Below, piece after piece: positions 17,394 through 25,961 of a stretch of DNA of 64,000 nt (positions are counted from its first letter, which is position 1; each line of letters opens with the position of its first letter). Below the pieces are notes generated by a model. The model was given only the letters and a program-made list of their open reading frames with translations. It ran no database searches and was not told the origin of the DNA. The position numbers and the translations under genes are program-made. Origin of the DNA: Leadbetterella sp964423865 (lineage in GTDB: Bacteria; Bacteroidota; Bacteroidia; Cytophagales; Spirosomataceae); assembly GCA_964423865.1 (NCBI GenBank), contig CAYRGN010000001.1:173940-237939 (forward strand). Direction: 5' to 3'.

Positions 17394-18002
17394 ATGAAAT
17401 ACAAATATACTCTTATGTTCAGGAATAAATTTGTTTTAGGGATAATCGTTGTGGGGATAGCCGGAATGCTCGCGTATATGTTCAGTTCAGCGCCTACCTA
17501 CGCAGAAAAGGCCCAGAAGGAAAGAGAGAACTACAAGACGTCTATGCTGACCATGCAGGATAGCCCCCTGAAAAGCGGCGGGGAACTGACCTTTTTTGAA
17601 CCCGATGAAAAATGGGTCTTTGAAGCGGAGTTTATCCGGGCCACCCAGGACCGGGAATTCACCGTGCAGATGACCGACTCCACCACCGAAAACAGCCGTC
17701 TGGCCGGTTATGCCGCCCTGAGAATTGAGGGGGAAACCTACAATGTGCTGGTGTTTGACGAAGGCGCCCAGTTTTTACTCCCTTTCCGTGACGCTACCAA
17801 CGGCAGGGAAACCTATGGAGGAGGGCGGTACATCAATATTGAGAAAGGACTGCTGGTGGGGAAAAAACTGACGGTCGACTTCAACCGGAGCCACAATTTC
17901 TATTGCGCATACGACGAAAAGTACGTGTGCCCTATTCCTCCCCGCGAAAACATTCTTCCCGTAGCCGTTCGGGCGGGAGAACTGAATTTCGGTAAGCATT
18001 AA
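17394..18002 (+). CDS. DUF1684 domain protein, membrane anchored
   Basis: This is a 202-residue protein with an N-terminal hydrophobic segment (FVLGIIVVGIAGMLAYMF) that acts as an anchor or signal. The rest is a DUF1684 domain: GGELTFFEPDEKWVFEAEF, then GGGRYINIEK, then the C-terminal FNRSHNFYCAYDEKYVCPIPP, which is the family hallmark. Function is unknown in the family. The -7 box ending four bases before the first ATG suggests the start may instead be the ATG at 17415 (MFRNKFVLG). The 3' end overlaps that of the small gene on the opposite strand by four bases. Confidence 0.87.
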   Translation: MKYKYTLMFRNKFVLGIIVVGIAGMLAYMFSSAPTYAEKAQKERENYKTSMLTMQDSPLKSGGELTFFEPDEKWVFEAEFIRATQDREFTVQMTDSTTENSRLAGYAALRIEGETYNVLVFDEGAQFLLPFRDATNGRETYGGGRYINIEKGLLVGKKLTVDFNRSHNFYCAYDEKYVCPIPPRENILPVAVRAGELNFGKH

Positions 18003-18238
18003 GCGTAGTGGCGGGCCAGGGCTTCGGTCTCTTCTTCTATACTGACGGAAGGGAAGTCGAGCCCGCAGCGCCGGTACCAGTATTTTGCATTCCATTCGTC
18101 ACCCTCTATGCGGTGCAATAACGCGTGGATACGGTCGTAGTCGGGCTGCCCCTCCCTCGACTGGGCGATTTCATGCGCTTCCTCCCAACGGTTTTCCCGG
18201 ATGTAGCGCAAGGCAGTTAGAATCTCGGTTTTCATCAT
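17999..18238 (-). CDS. Conserved small acidic protein of unknown function
   Basis: This is a predicted cytoplasmic protein of about 79 residues from MMKTEILTAL; an in-frame ATG at 18268 would add ten residues. The pattern WEEAHEIAQ, YDRIHALLHRIEGD and NAKYWYRR looks like a conserved family that I have seen as a hypothetical in several phyla, with HAxLHRxEGDxxNAxYWY at its core. The invariant histidines and acidic residues could bind a metal, but this is speculation. It is convergent with the DUF1684 gene. About 270 bases upstream lack other genes and hold dyad sequences near the nagA end. Confidence 0.7.
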   Translation of the reverse strand: MMKTEILTALRYIRENRWEEAHEIAQSREGQPDYDRIHALLHRIEGDEWNAKYWYRRCGLDFPSVSIEEETEALARHYA

Positions 18239-18468
18239 TTTGTAATTTTTAATGGCCTGCCCGATCAAATGACGGCCCCTGAACGAAGTCCGGCATTAAT
18301 CAATCGGGGCTTCGACAAGACGCAACGTTATCCATCTTTTGACAATGAATAGCCCCTGGACGAAGTCCGGGGGTCCGGCGTTTTATCCGCAAACCACGTG
18401 TTTCATCCGCGCCGGCGGCGTTCCATGCCCCTGACATGACAATCATATCATTGTTTTGGTCATATTGA

Positions 18469-18551
18469 TTTTCAACAACAATTGAAAAAATAATATTTAC
18501 AATCTATTTTAAATTTACAATTAATATTATATTTTCAATTGTTATTGAAAA
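18469..18551. promoter_or_regulatory. Twin dyads TTTTCAA-N6-TTGAAAA
   Basis: Two identical-arm dyads occur at 18469-18488 (spacer CAACAA) and 18532-18551 (spacer TTGTTA). They also pair with each other as a 25-base inverted repeat (18473-18497 with 18523-18547, two mismatches). The right copy overlaps the last codons and stop of nagA. They may be operators for an unidentified regulator, a transcript-end hairpin, or a remnant of a small mobile element. Confidence 0.5.
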
Positions 18552-19642
18552 TATAAATATTTCAGATTTTTAAATCCTTCGGAGAATGTAATAAATTTGG
18601 CCGGATACTCCACGTCGGCTTTGCCGGCGGTGAAGTCCAGTACTTCGGCGGGGAGTCCGCTGCTTTTGAACAGGGATTCTTCCAGGGATAGACCCAGTAC
18701 TTTCGTACCGGTCGCCACGCAGTCGGCCATGGAAATGGTGGCGCCGGCCAGGTTGCCGTCGGCGTTGATATAATCTCCGTTAATCAGTTTCGCATCAAAC
18801 TCTTCCCATTGGAAACTCTCCTTGATATGATTTTGGAAAAGGGCGTCGGAGATAAAAACCACACGTTCCTTTTTCATCTTCAAGGCAAGCGCTACGGCCT
18901 CAAAACGGGCATGTATGCCGTCGGGAATCACCGGGGTGTACACGTTTTCGGCCATAAGAGCGGCGCCGGCCAGTCCGGGTTCCCGGTGGTGAAAGGGCGA
19001 CATGGCATTGTACAGGTGGGTGATAAGGTTTACGCCCAACCCAAAAGCCTCCATGGCCCGCTGATAGGTACAGTCGGAGTGCCCCAGTGATACTTTTACA
19101 CCCGCTTCTATCAGCATTTTGATCTGGGAATCTGTAAAATGCTCGGGGGCGATGGTCATCATTTTCAGTACCTCTCCGCCCTGGTCAATAATTTCACGCA
19201 AAAGGCGGTCGTCCGGTACGCGGACATACTTGGCGAGGTGGGCGCCGCGCTTCCTGACCGAAATAAAGGGCCCTTCCAGGTGCAGACCCATGATGCCCGT
19301 TCCGGGTCGGTCCTGCATATAGTGCTTCACCGTTTCCAGGGCGGCAAAAATGTTCTCCGGAGAAGAAGTAATCAGGGCGGGCAATACATATCCCACGCCG
19401 TTTTTCTGTGCCGATAGCTCAATATCTTCCAAAGCAGCCGCGGTAGGGTCAGCCGTAAAGTGGAATTGTTCCCCGCCGTTGATGTGGATATCCACCAAAG
19501 CCGGGGCCAGGTTTTCGTAGTCGTATCCGCTTTCGGTGCTGTCTTCCACGCGCACAATCTTTCCCTCGGCTACGGTTACGGTTTTGTTTTCCAGGCGCTG
19601 TAAGCCGGTATACAGGTTTTTTATTTTTAGTTTTTGCATCAT
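18542..19642 (-). CDS. nagA: N-acetylglucosamine-6-phosphate deacetylase
   Basis: This is a cytoplasmic metal-dependent amidohydrolase that converts GlcNAc-6-phosphate to glucosamine-6-phosphate in amino-sugar and cell-wall recycling. The 366 residues show the NagA pattern: VDIHINGGEQF (metal HxH region degenerate to HIN, as in the family), GLHLEGPFIS, the metal histidines in LGHSDCTYQRAM and LITHLYNAMSPFHHREPG, IPDGIHAR, and the catalytic aspartate in FISDALFQ. It lies 10 bases after the stop of the antiporter gene, so it may be co-transcribed with it. The last codons lie inside a conspicuous inverted repeat. Confidence 0.93.
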   Translation of the reverse strand: MMQKLKIKNLYTGLQRLENKTVTVAEGKIVRVEDSTESGYDYENLAPALVDIHINGGEQFHFTADPTAAALEDIELSAQKNGVGYVLPALITSSPENIFAALETVKHYMQDRPGTGIMGLHLEGPFISVRKRGAHLAKYVRVPDDRLLREIIDQGGEVLKMMTIAPEHFTDSQIKMLIEAGVKVSLGHSDCTYQRAMEAFGLGVNLITHLYNAMSPFHHREPGLAGAALMAENVYTPVIPDGIHARFEAVALALKMKKERVVFISDALFQNHIKESFQWEEFDAKLINGDYINADGNLAGATISMADCVATGTKVLGLSLEESLFKSSGLPAEVLDFTAGKADVEYPAKFITFSEGFKNLKYLYFQ

Positions 19643-19652
19643 TATCAGATAA

Positions 19653-20834
19653 CTAGGACGACTGCTGATCTTTGGCAGGCTTGGCTTTCAGTAAGCCGAA
19701 CATCATAATCAAGGCACTCAGGATGATCACCTGAATAAGGGTGGATTTCCCGGCAAAAGGAACCTGCTGGGAGACAGGTACAGACAAGAAGAGGAGAATC
19801 GTAATCAGTCCCCGGGGCGCCATATAGAACAGCGGGTTAAGAGGTACTTTGAATAACCATAAAAATGCACCACGAATGATAAAAGCAGCCGATGTAATAC
19901 CTACAGCCCATACTATACTGGTAGGGTCAACGATTTCAGATCTCTCCAGTAAAAAACCGAAGAGTATGAAAAACGACGCTCTCACCAGGAAAGCGAACTC
20001 CCCCGTTAGCTCTTTGAACTTACGTACTTCTTTGCTGAAATTTATAGGGTGGAATCGTTGTATGAAACGAATATGGCGAAGTTCATCGATGTTTTCGAGG
20101 AAGAGGCCGAAAAGAAGTATAAAAAGAAGTGCCGGAAGATGATACACCTTGGATACAAAGTAGATCAATACAATAAACAGGATAATGGGCGCGAACTTAA
20201 TATGGTGTTTGATACTGTTAAGGAAATACGCCAGTACGAGGGTGGCCACAAAAGAAATAGCTAACATTAGGAAGATTTGACCGGCAAACTGTCCCCAACT
20301 ACCGGTGCCAATGTGGTCATTTTCGGTAATGAAATTAAAAAAGATCACCCCGAAAATATCCGAAAAACTGCTTTCGTAGGTAACGAATTCCTTGTCCTGG
20401 CTACCCAGATTCTTTGCACTGGGAATGGCTATGGAGCTACTGATCACGGCAAACGGAATGGCATTACTCAAAGCATCTTTAAAACTGACGTTTCCGAAAT
20501 AATAAAACACCCAGGCCAGTGAAAAACTGATGGCGAGCATGGGCAGTAATCCTGCCCACATAGATTTTCGGATAAACGGAAGCTTCTCCCGATTAAATTC
20601 CAGTTCCAGCGCTCCTTCCAATACAATCAGAATAAGACCTACGGTACCCAATACCGGTAACAGGGAGGATATATCGGGGATGTCCACGCCTAAAAACTGG
20701 CTTGCCTCTTTAACGGCATAGCCTAAAACCAATAAGAGGATGACGGCGGGAATCTTTGTTTTCGACGAAGTGATGTCAAAAACATAGGCCAGAAGCATCA
20801 GGATACAAAGGGTAATGGTTATGCCTGTACTCAT
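19653..20834 (-). CDS. Cation:proton antiporter, CPA family
   Basis: This is an integral membrane protein of 393 residues with about eleven or twelve hydrophobic helices and no cytoplasmic regulatory domain. It resembles the NhaP/KefB-like sodium (or potassium)/hydrogen exchanger family: an early TKIPAVILLLVLGYAVKE helix, VLGTVGLILIVLEGALEL, and IPFAVISSSIAIPSAKNL, where exchangers carry the ion-binding motif. The usual aspartate pair of that motif is not evident, so ion specificity is uncertain. The gene precedes nagA on the same strand by 10 bases. Confidence 0.82.
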   Translation of the reverse strand: MSTGITITLCILMLLAYVFDITSSKTKIPAVILLLVLGYAVKEASQFLGVDIPDISSLLPVLGTVGLILIVLEGALELEFNREKLPFIRKSMWAGLLPMLAISFSLAWVFYYFGNVSFKDALSNAIPFAVISSSIAIPSAKNLGSQDKEFVTYESSFSDIFGVIFFNFITENDHIGTGSWGQFAGQIFLMLAISFVATLVLAYFLNSIKHHIKFAPIILFIVLIYFVSKVYHLPALLFILLFGLFLENIDELRHIRFIQRFHPINFSKEVRKFKELTGEFAFLVRASFFILFGFLLERSEIVDPTSIVWAVGITSAAFIIRGAFLWLFKVPLNPLFYMAPRGLITILLFLSVPVSQQVPFAGKSTLIQVIILSALIMMFGLLKAKPAKDQQSS

Positions 20835-20911
20835 TATTTTTGGATAGAAGCGTAAAGGCTCCCCTTTTAATGGATAAATTCTTGCAAAAAAAAGGAAGAT
20901 GGCTTAAATGT

Positions 20912-20920
20912 ACAAACTTA
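20912..20920 (-). promoter_or_regulatory. -7 box for the antiporter-nagA unit
   Basis: On the minus strand this reads TAAGTTTGT, an exact TAnnTTTGY match about 78 bases before the antiporter start codon. Confidence 0.45.
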
Positions 20921-20989
20921 TCCGGTACAAAAAGCGGGGAACAGCGCAACTTTCATGCTCGCGGGTGGGTGTATAGCTGATTTTTAAGT

Positions 20990-20998
20990 TAATTTTGT
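20990..20998 (+). promoter_or_regulatory. -7 box for nspC
   Basis: TAATTTTGT matches TAnnTTTGY and lies 20 bases before the nspC start codon. Confidence 0.5.
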
Positions 20999-21018
20999 GA
21001 CTCAAATTCTTTGTTGAA

Positions 21019-22158
21019 ATGCCCATAGATTTTTCCCGAATCCCTTCTCCCGCTTACGTGCTGGAAGAAAAACTTCTCCGAAAAAACCTGGAACTGATCC
21101 GCAGTGTGCAGGAGAGATCCGGAGCTACCATTATTGTAGCATTGAAAGGATTTTCGATGTATCGGATGTTTCCTATGGTGAAGCAATACCTTTCCGGCGC
21201 CACGGCCAGCTCCCTGAATGAGGCCCGCCTGATTGTGGAAGAAATGGGGTGCCCGGCACATACCTACTGCCCGGCGTATAAAGAGGAAGAATTTGAGGAG
21301 ATGATGGAATATAGTTCGCATCTCACCTTCAATTCACTCGGCCAGTACGAAAGGTACAAAGACCGGGTGAAGAATTTCCCTAAGAAAATATCCATGGGTT
21401 TACGGATTAACCCGGAATACGCCGAAGTGGAGACCGACATGTATAACCCGGCCATCCGCGGATCACGCCTGGGCATTACCCGTAATCTGCTGGGCGACAC
21501 CCTGCCCGAAGGCATTGAAGGCCTGCATTCGCATACGATGTGCGAAAACGACTCCTACGTGCTGGAGCGTACCCTGGTGCATATCGAAGAGAAGTTTGGT
21601 GATCTGCTGCACCAGGTGAAATGGCTCAACCTGGGGGGAGGGCATCTCATGACCCGGGAAGGGTACGATCATGCGCATCTGATTGATCTGATACAGCGTT
21701 TACGCAGCAAATACAATGTGGAGGTGATCCTGGAACCCGGCTCGGCCATTGCCTGGGAAACGGGTTTCCTGCGTAGCAAGGTACTGGATATCGTGGATTC
21801 CCTTGGGATTAAGGTGGCTATCCTGGATACTTCGTTTGCGGCCCACATGCCCGACACCCTTGAAATGCCCTACAAACCTAAAGTGTGGGGTGCCGAACCG
21901 GCCGCTGTGGAAGGAAAATATGTGTACCGACTGGGAGGAATGACCTGCCTGGCCGGCGACTATATGAGCGAATACTCCTTTGACGCTCCCCTGGAAGTAG
22001 GAGATACCGTGGTGTTTAACGATATGATTCATTATACCATGGTGAAAACTACTACGTTTAACGGGGTGGGACTGCCGGCCATCGGTATTCTCCGCGAAAA
22101 CGGGGAGTTTGAGTTGTTTAAATCGTTTGGTTATGAAACGTTTAAAGACAGGATATAA
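21019..22158 (+). CDS. nspC: Carboxynorspermidine/carboxyspermidine decarboxylase
   Basis: This PLP enzyme of the alanine-racemase/ornithine-decarboxylase fold, 379 residues, makes the last step of the carboxyspermidine route to spermidine. Hallmarks: SPAYVLEEKLLRKNL at the N-terminus, the PLP lysine in VALKGFSMY, EGLHSHTMCENDSY with the HxHxxCE pattern, the glycine loop WLNLGGGHLMT, and EPGSAIAWETGFL. The C-terminal CLAGDYMSEY contributes across the dimer. The partner dehydrogenase (carboxyspermidine synthase) is not in this window. nth follows after nine bases on the same strand, suggesting a shared transcript. Confidence 0.94.
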   Translation: MPIDFSRIPSPAYVLEEKLLRKNLELIRSVQERSGATIIVALKGFSMYRMFPMVKQYLSGATASSLNEARLIVEEMGCPAHTYCPAYKEEEFEEMMEYSSHLTFNSLGQYERYKDRVKNFPKKISMGLRINPEYAEVETDMYNPAIRGSRLGITRNLLGDTLPEGIEGLHSHTMCENDSYVLERTLVHIEEKFGDLLHQVKWLNLGGGHLMTREGYDHAHLIDLIQRLRSKYNVEVILEPGSAIAWETGFLRSKVLDIVDSLGIKVAILDTSFAAHMPDTLEMPYKPKVWGAEPAAVEGKYVYRLGGMTCLAGDYMSEYSFDAPLEVGDTVVFNDMIHYTMVKTTTFNGVGLPAIGILRENGEFELFKSFGYETFKDRI

Positions 22159-22167
22159 AGAGAGCTT

Positions 22168-22857
22168 ATGACCCGAAACGAACGCTACGCAGGCGTAATT
22201 GCCTATTTTGAAGAACACATGCCCCATCCGGAAACGGAGCTTTATTACCGGAATCCCTATGAATTGCTGGTGGCCGTTATTCTTTCTGCCCAATGTACGG
22301 ATAAGCGGGTGAATATGGTGACGCCCGACCTCTTTGAGCGCTACCCGGACGCGCGCATTCTCGCCAAAGCAGAACCCGAACAGGTTTTTGAATACATCCG
22401 GAGCATTTCCTATCCCAACAATAAAGCGAAGCATTTGGTAGGAATGGCCCAAATGCTGGTCCACGACTTTCAGAATGAAGTGCCCGATACGATAGAAAAG
22501 CTGGTGAAAATGCCGGGTGTGGGACGAAAAACGGCCAACGTAATCGCTTCGGTGATCCACAATCAACCGACTATGGCCGTAGATACACACGTATTCAGGG
22601 TCTCGCATCGCCTGGGACTGGTGACCTTAAAAGCGAAGAATCCTTTGTTGGTGGAAAAGGAATTGGTGAAACACCTTTCCACGGAGGTGATTCCCAAAGC
22701 GCATCATTGGCTCATTTTGCACGGGCGGTATACCTGCATGGCCCGTAACCCTCAATGTCATGTTTGCGGTATATCTCACCTGTGTGTATCGTATCCGAAA
22801 ATCCTTCGCGACGGAATCGCGGCGGTAGACAAGACACTACCGAGAATTAATGGTTAA
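22168..22857 (+). CDS. nth: Endonuclease III (base-excision repair glycosylase/AP lyase)
   Basis: This enzyme removes oxidised pyrimidines and cuts at abasic sites. The helix-hairpin-helix reads MPGVGRKTANVIAS, and the catalytic aspartate lies in VDTHVFRVSHRLGL. The catalytic lysine is in the usual LSAQCTDKRVNMVT stretch. The C-terminal [4Fe-4S] loop is intact, with spacing C-X6-C-X2-C-X5-C in CMARNPQCHVCGISHLC. At 229 residues the length is normal. The last four codons and the stop (RING, then TAA) lie in the first copy of a 14-base tandem repeat, so the natural C-terminus may have been altered by the repeat. Confidence 0.97.
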   Translation: MTRNERYAGVIAYFEEHMPHPETELYYRNPYELLVAVILSAQCTDKRVNMVTPDLFERYPDARILAKAEPEQVFEYIRSISYPNNKAKHLVGMAQMLVHDFQNEVPDTIEKLVKMPGVGRKTANVIASVIHNQPTMAVDTHVFRVSHRLGLVTLKAKNPLLVEKELVKHLSTEVIPKAHHWLILHGRYTCMARNPQCHVCGISHLCVSYPKILRDGIAAVDKTLPRING

Positions 22858-22931
22858 TGATCAATGGTTAATGATCAATGGTTAATGATCAATTGTTAAG
22901 GACACATCAACCATTAACCATTGACAATTCC
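22849..22931. repeat. 14-bp tandem repeat with inverted partner, between convergent genes
   Basis: Three exact copies of AATGGTTAATGATC (from 22849, 22863 and 22877) are followed by AATTGTTAAGG and then the complementary CAACCATTAACCATTGACAATT. The array supplies the stop of nth and, read the other way, the last codons and stop of the amidohydrolase. The two halves can form a hairpin. Confidence 0.75.
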
Positions 22932-24100
22932 TCCACCGCCATATACGCCATCAGTCCGGGGCCGATTTCCAGGGCGGCCTCGTCGATGTCGAAGGTGGGC
23001 GTATGTACGCCGGAAATGATGCCCCGGGTTTCGTTACGGGTGCCCAGGCGGTAGAAGCTGGCGTCAGTCACCTGGCTGTAAAAAGCGAAGTCTTCCCCGG
23101 CCAGCCAAAGGTCGAGATCCACTACATTTTCAGGGCCTATGTACGCGGTGGCATGGCTGCGGATTCTTTGGGTAAGTTCGGGATGATTTTGGAGGAAAGG
23201 ATAGCCTTTGACAATCCAGAATTCACAGCGGGCGCCCATGGCTTCCGCGATACCTTCCGCCATTTTTTGCATTTTCGTTTTCCCTTCGGCCCGCCATTCT
23301 TCGTTCATACAGCGGAAGGTTCCTTCTATATAGACCTGGTCGGGAATGATGTTGGTGGCGCCTTCGGCCAGCATTTTCCCAAATGTTAAAACGGAAGGGT
23401 AGGAGGGGTTGCGGTTCCGGGAAATGATCTGCTGGAGTCCCACGATGATATGGGAGGCGACTACTACAGGATCCACGGTCATGTGGGGTGCGGCGCCGTG
23501 TCCGCCTTTCCCGTGAACCCGCATATAGATTTCATCGGTACTGGCCATGTACATGCCCTCCCGGAAACCAATTTTTCCCACCGGTAGATTGGGGGCCACG
23601 TGCTGCCCTATAATGCGGTTTACATCCGGGTTTCGGAGCACGCCTTCGCTGATCATCATCGAAGCTCCACCCGGCGCTTTTTCTTCGCCCGGTTGAAAAA
23701 TGAGCTTGACAGTCCCCTCCCATTCGTGGCGGGTCTGCTGGAGAATACGGGCCGTAGCCAGGAGGGAAGAGGTATGCACGTCGTGTCCGCAGGCATGCAT
23801 TACGCCCGGGTTTTGGGAGCGGTAGGGTACGTCATTTTGCTCGTGAATGGGAAGCGCGTCCATGTCGGCCCTTAGTGCAATTACCCGGCGGCCGGGGTTC
23901 TTCCCCGAAATCAGGGCGGTGACACCGGTACCGGCCACACCTTCGTGGGGAGTCAGGCCTATAGCGCGGAGTTCCGCCGCTACAAAGGCGGAGGTTTTTT
24001 TCTCTTCAAAAGACAGTTCCGGGTTCCGGTGAAGGTGGTGGCGGATCTTTACGGTATCCGGGAAATATTCTTTAGCGAGTGATTTTATTTTCTCAAGCAT
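22907..24100 (-). CDS. M20 family metallo-amidohydrolase
   Basis: This is a zinc-dependent hydrolase of about 397 residues in the M20D group (N-acyl amino acid amidohydrolases, hippurate and indole-acetyl-amino acid hydrolases). Metal-site motifs: HACGHDVHTSSLL, FQPGEEKAPGG with the catalytic glutamate, RIIGQHVAP, and AGEDFAFYSQ near the end. The dimerisation domain sits between, with GKGGHGAAPHMTVDP. I prefer the start MLEKIKSLAKEYF; an upstream ATG at 24175 adds an unconserved stretch. No signal peptide is seen. The exact substrate cannot be told from sequence. The C-terminal residues come from the 14-base repeat. Confidence 0.92.
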   Translation of the reverse strand: MLEKIKSLAKEYFPDTVKIRHHLHRNPELSFEEKKTSAFVAAELRAIGLTPHEGVAGTGVTALISGKNPGRRVIALRADMDALPIHEQNDVPYRSQNPGVMHACGHDVHTSSLLATARILQQTRHEWEGTVKLIFQPGEEKAPGGASMMISEGVLRNPDVNRIIGQHVAPNLPVGKIGFREGMYMASTDEIYMRVHGKGGHGAAPHMTVDPVVVASHIIVGLQQIISRNRNPSYPSVLTFGKMLAEGATNIIPDQVYIEGTFRCMNEEWRAEGKTKMQKMAEGIAEAMGARCEFWIVKGYPFLQNHPELTQRIRSHATAYIGPENVVDLDLWLAGEDFAFYSQVTDASFYRLGTRNETRGIISGVHTPTFDIDEAALEIGPGLMAYMAVEELSMVNG

Positions 24101-24210
24101 ACGGTCTGATCCTGTTTTTTTTACAAAACTAATATATTTATCACTTTTGGTACCTGTTTTGCGTTGTAATATCAAAATGACATCGGCCCGGGCTAATATA
24201 TTCTAATGAA

Positions 24211-24385
24211 ATAGCCAGGAGCATTCAGCTATCAGTTATCAGAAAACCGGCACACCAGCGAAGCGTCGCCCGACCGCCGGCTAAGCGCCCCCCAATGAAT
24301 AAGCGAAGCGTCGCGGGGCGGCCTTCCGCCCGGCTGACTGCTGAAAGTGGTGCGCCACCCGGCTGAATGCTGATAGCCAAATTTT
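24211..24385. repeat. Mosaic intergenic repeat, copy A
   Basis: This non-coding stretch shares blocks with 48657-48775: CAGCTATCAG-type units, ATCAGAAAACCGGCACACCA, AATAAGCGAAGCGTCGC-like and CCGGCTGACTGCTGA. The blocks are joined by unlike sequence, and within copy A the AAGCGTCGC block occurs twice. The rest of the 24101-24392 gap holds no gene that I can see. Confidence 0.65.
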
Positions 24386-24392
24386 TATACCA

Positions 24393-24914
24393 ATGAAATC
24401 AATTTTTCTCTTTTTTCTCCTGCTGATTGCAGGCCCCGCTTTTTCTCAAAGTCAGAAAATTGAATGGCTTACCCTGGAAGAAGCTTTTGCCAAAACACAG
24501 ACCGCACCCCGGAAGATCCTGGTAGACGTGTATACCGATTGGTGCGGATGGTGCAAGGTAATGGATCAGAAGACTTTTACCGATCCGCGGGTGGTAGACT
24601 ACGTGAATCAGAACTATTACGCGGTGAAGTTCAATGCTGAAAGCCGGAAAGACGTGAAGATCGGGGATAAGGTTTATAAGTTTGATCCGGCCAACCGGGC
24701 GCATCAGGCCGCTGTGGCGTTGTTACAGGGGAAAATGAGTTACCCCAGTATTGTGTACCTGGACGAGAAGTTCAATATGATTCAGCCTGTACCCGGTTAC
24801 ATGGAGGCCAAGCCTTTTCACCAGGTCATTACGTTTATCGGGGGAAGCCACTACACCAAAGAGCAGTTTGAGGCTTTTAAGACAGGTACGTATGTGAAGA
24901 CCTATGGTAAATAA
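24393..24914 (+). CDS. Exported thioredoxin-fold protein
   Basis: This is a 173-residue protein with a signal peptide (MKSIFLFFLLLIAGPAFSQS) and a thioredoxin domain carrying a WCGWC active site (DVYTDWCGWCKVMDQKTF). The cis-proline is in SYPSIVYLDE. It belongs to the thioredoxin_7/DUF255-like periplasmic group, common in Bacteroidota, which act as disulfide reductants or oxidants. It is a single gene ended by a strong terminator, and no partner is adjacent. Confidence 0.9.
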   Translation: MKSIFLFFLLLIAGPAFSQSQKIEWLTLEEAFAKTQTAPRKILVDVYTDWCGWCKVMDQKTFTDPRVVDYVNQNYYAVKFNAESRKDVKIGDKVYKFDPANRAHQAAVALLQGKMSYPSIVYLDEKFNMIQPVPGYMEAKPFHQVITFIGGSHYTKEQFEAFKTGTYVKTYGK

Positions 24915-24940
24915 AAAAAGCGGGCCCGGCCCGCTTTTTT
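24914..24940. terminator. Bidirectional intrinsic terminator
   Basis: The arms are an A run followed by GCGGGCC, and GGCCCGC followed by a T run. This ends the thioredoxin gene in one direction and pdhB in the other, since pdhB stops 10 bases away. Confidence 0.9.
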
Positions 24941-24949
24941 ATCCATTTA

Positions 24950-25933
24950 TTACTTCCTGTACAGCACCTCTTTTACTGCTTTTACCGTGCGTTCCACATT
25001 AGGTAATGTGGCCTCAATCAGGGTAGGCGCGTAGTGAAGCGGAATATCCATACTGTTCACCCGAATCACGGGGGCATCCAGGTAATCAAACGCGTTTCTT
25101 TGAAGGTGATAGCTGATTTCGCTGGAAATAGCCGCCAATGGCCAGGCTTCTTCCACCACCACGCAGCGGTTGGTCTTTTTCACCGAATTCACTACGGTGG
25201 CGTAATCAATAGGGCGTACGGTACGCAGGTCAATCAGTTCTACACTTATTCCTTCTTTCTGAAGTTGTTCTATTGCGGGTTTTACCACGCGGGAAATCAT
25301 CTTGCCGAAAGATACGAGGGTCACATCTTTTCCTTCCTGGAGCACCTGGGCCTGTCCTAAAGGAAGCAGGTATTCTCCTTCGGGAACTTCCCCCTTGTCG
25401 CCGTACATTTGCTCTGACTCCATAAAGATAACGGGGTCGTTATCCCGGATAGCCGACTTTAAAAGTCCTTTTGCGCTGTATGGATCGGAAGGAACCACCA
25501 CTTTAAGACCGGGGGTATTGGCAAACCAGTTTTCAAAGTTTTGGGAGTGCTGGGCACCCAGCTGTCCGGCATTCCCGGTTGGACCGCGGAACACTATGGG
25601 ACAAGAATATTGTCCGGCAGACATGGCCATTACTTTAGCGGCGCTATTGATCACCTGGTCAATCGCCACCAGGGAGAAGTTAAAGGTCATGAACTCAATA
25701 ATAGGCCGGCAGCCGTTCATGGCGGCACCTACCCCTATACCGGCAAACCCAAGCTCCGCAATAGGGGTGTCAATTACCCGTTTTGCACCAAACTCGTCCA
25801 GCATTCCCTGGCTGGCTTTGTAGGCGCCATTATATTCCGCTACTTCTTCACCCATTAAAAAAACCGCCTCATCCCGGCGCATCTCTTCCGACATGGCTTC
25901 CTTGATGGCGTCTCTGAATTGAATTTCTCTCAT
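24950..25933 (-). CDS. pdhB: Pyruvate dehydrogenase E1 component, beta subunit
   Basis: This is the beta chain (327 residues) of the heterotetrameric, thiamine-diphosphate-dependent E1 enzyme, which decarboxylates pyruvate in the pyruvate dehydrogenase complex. The N-terminus REIQFRDAIKEAMSEEM, the active-site strand VFLMGEEVAEYNGAYKAS, TPIAELGFAGIGVGAA and the C-terminal transketolase domain (LIDLRTVRPIDY, VVEEAWP) are classical. The alpha subunit and E2 are not in this window. A branched-chain 2-oxoacid E1 is the main alternative, but the similarity pattern favours pyruvate. It has its own -7 box and is monocistronic here. Confidence 0.95.
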   Translation of the reverse strand: MREIQFRDAIKEAMSEEMRRDEAVFLMGEEVAEYNGAYKASQGMLDEFGAKRVIDTPIAELGFAGIGVGAAMNGCRPIIEFMTFNFSLVAIDQVINSAAKVMAMSAGQYSCPIVFRGPTGNAGQLGAQHSQNFENWFANTPGLKVVVPSDPYSAKGLLKSAIRDNDPVIFMESEQMYGDKGEVPEGEYLLPLGQAQVLQEGKDVTLVSFGKMISRVVKPAIEQLQKEGISVELIDLRTVRPIDYATVVNSVKKTNRCVVVEEAWPLAAISSEISYHLQRNAFDYLDAPVIRVNSMDIPLHYAPTLIEATLPNVERTVKAVKEVLYRK

Positions 25934-25961
25934 ATTGAAATTTCTACCTTTATAACTGGAT

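Noticed and set aside
21700..22608. 302-codon open frame antisense to nspC and nth
   Set aside because: It crosses two solid genes on the other strand, is rich in histidine, glycine and phenylalanine as shadow frames are, and has no recognisable motif.
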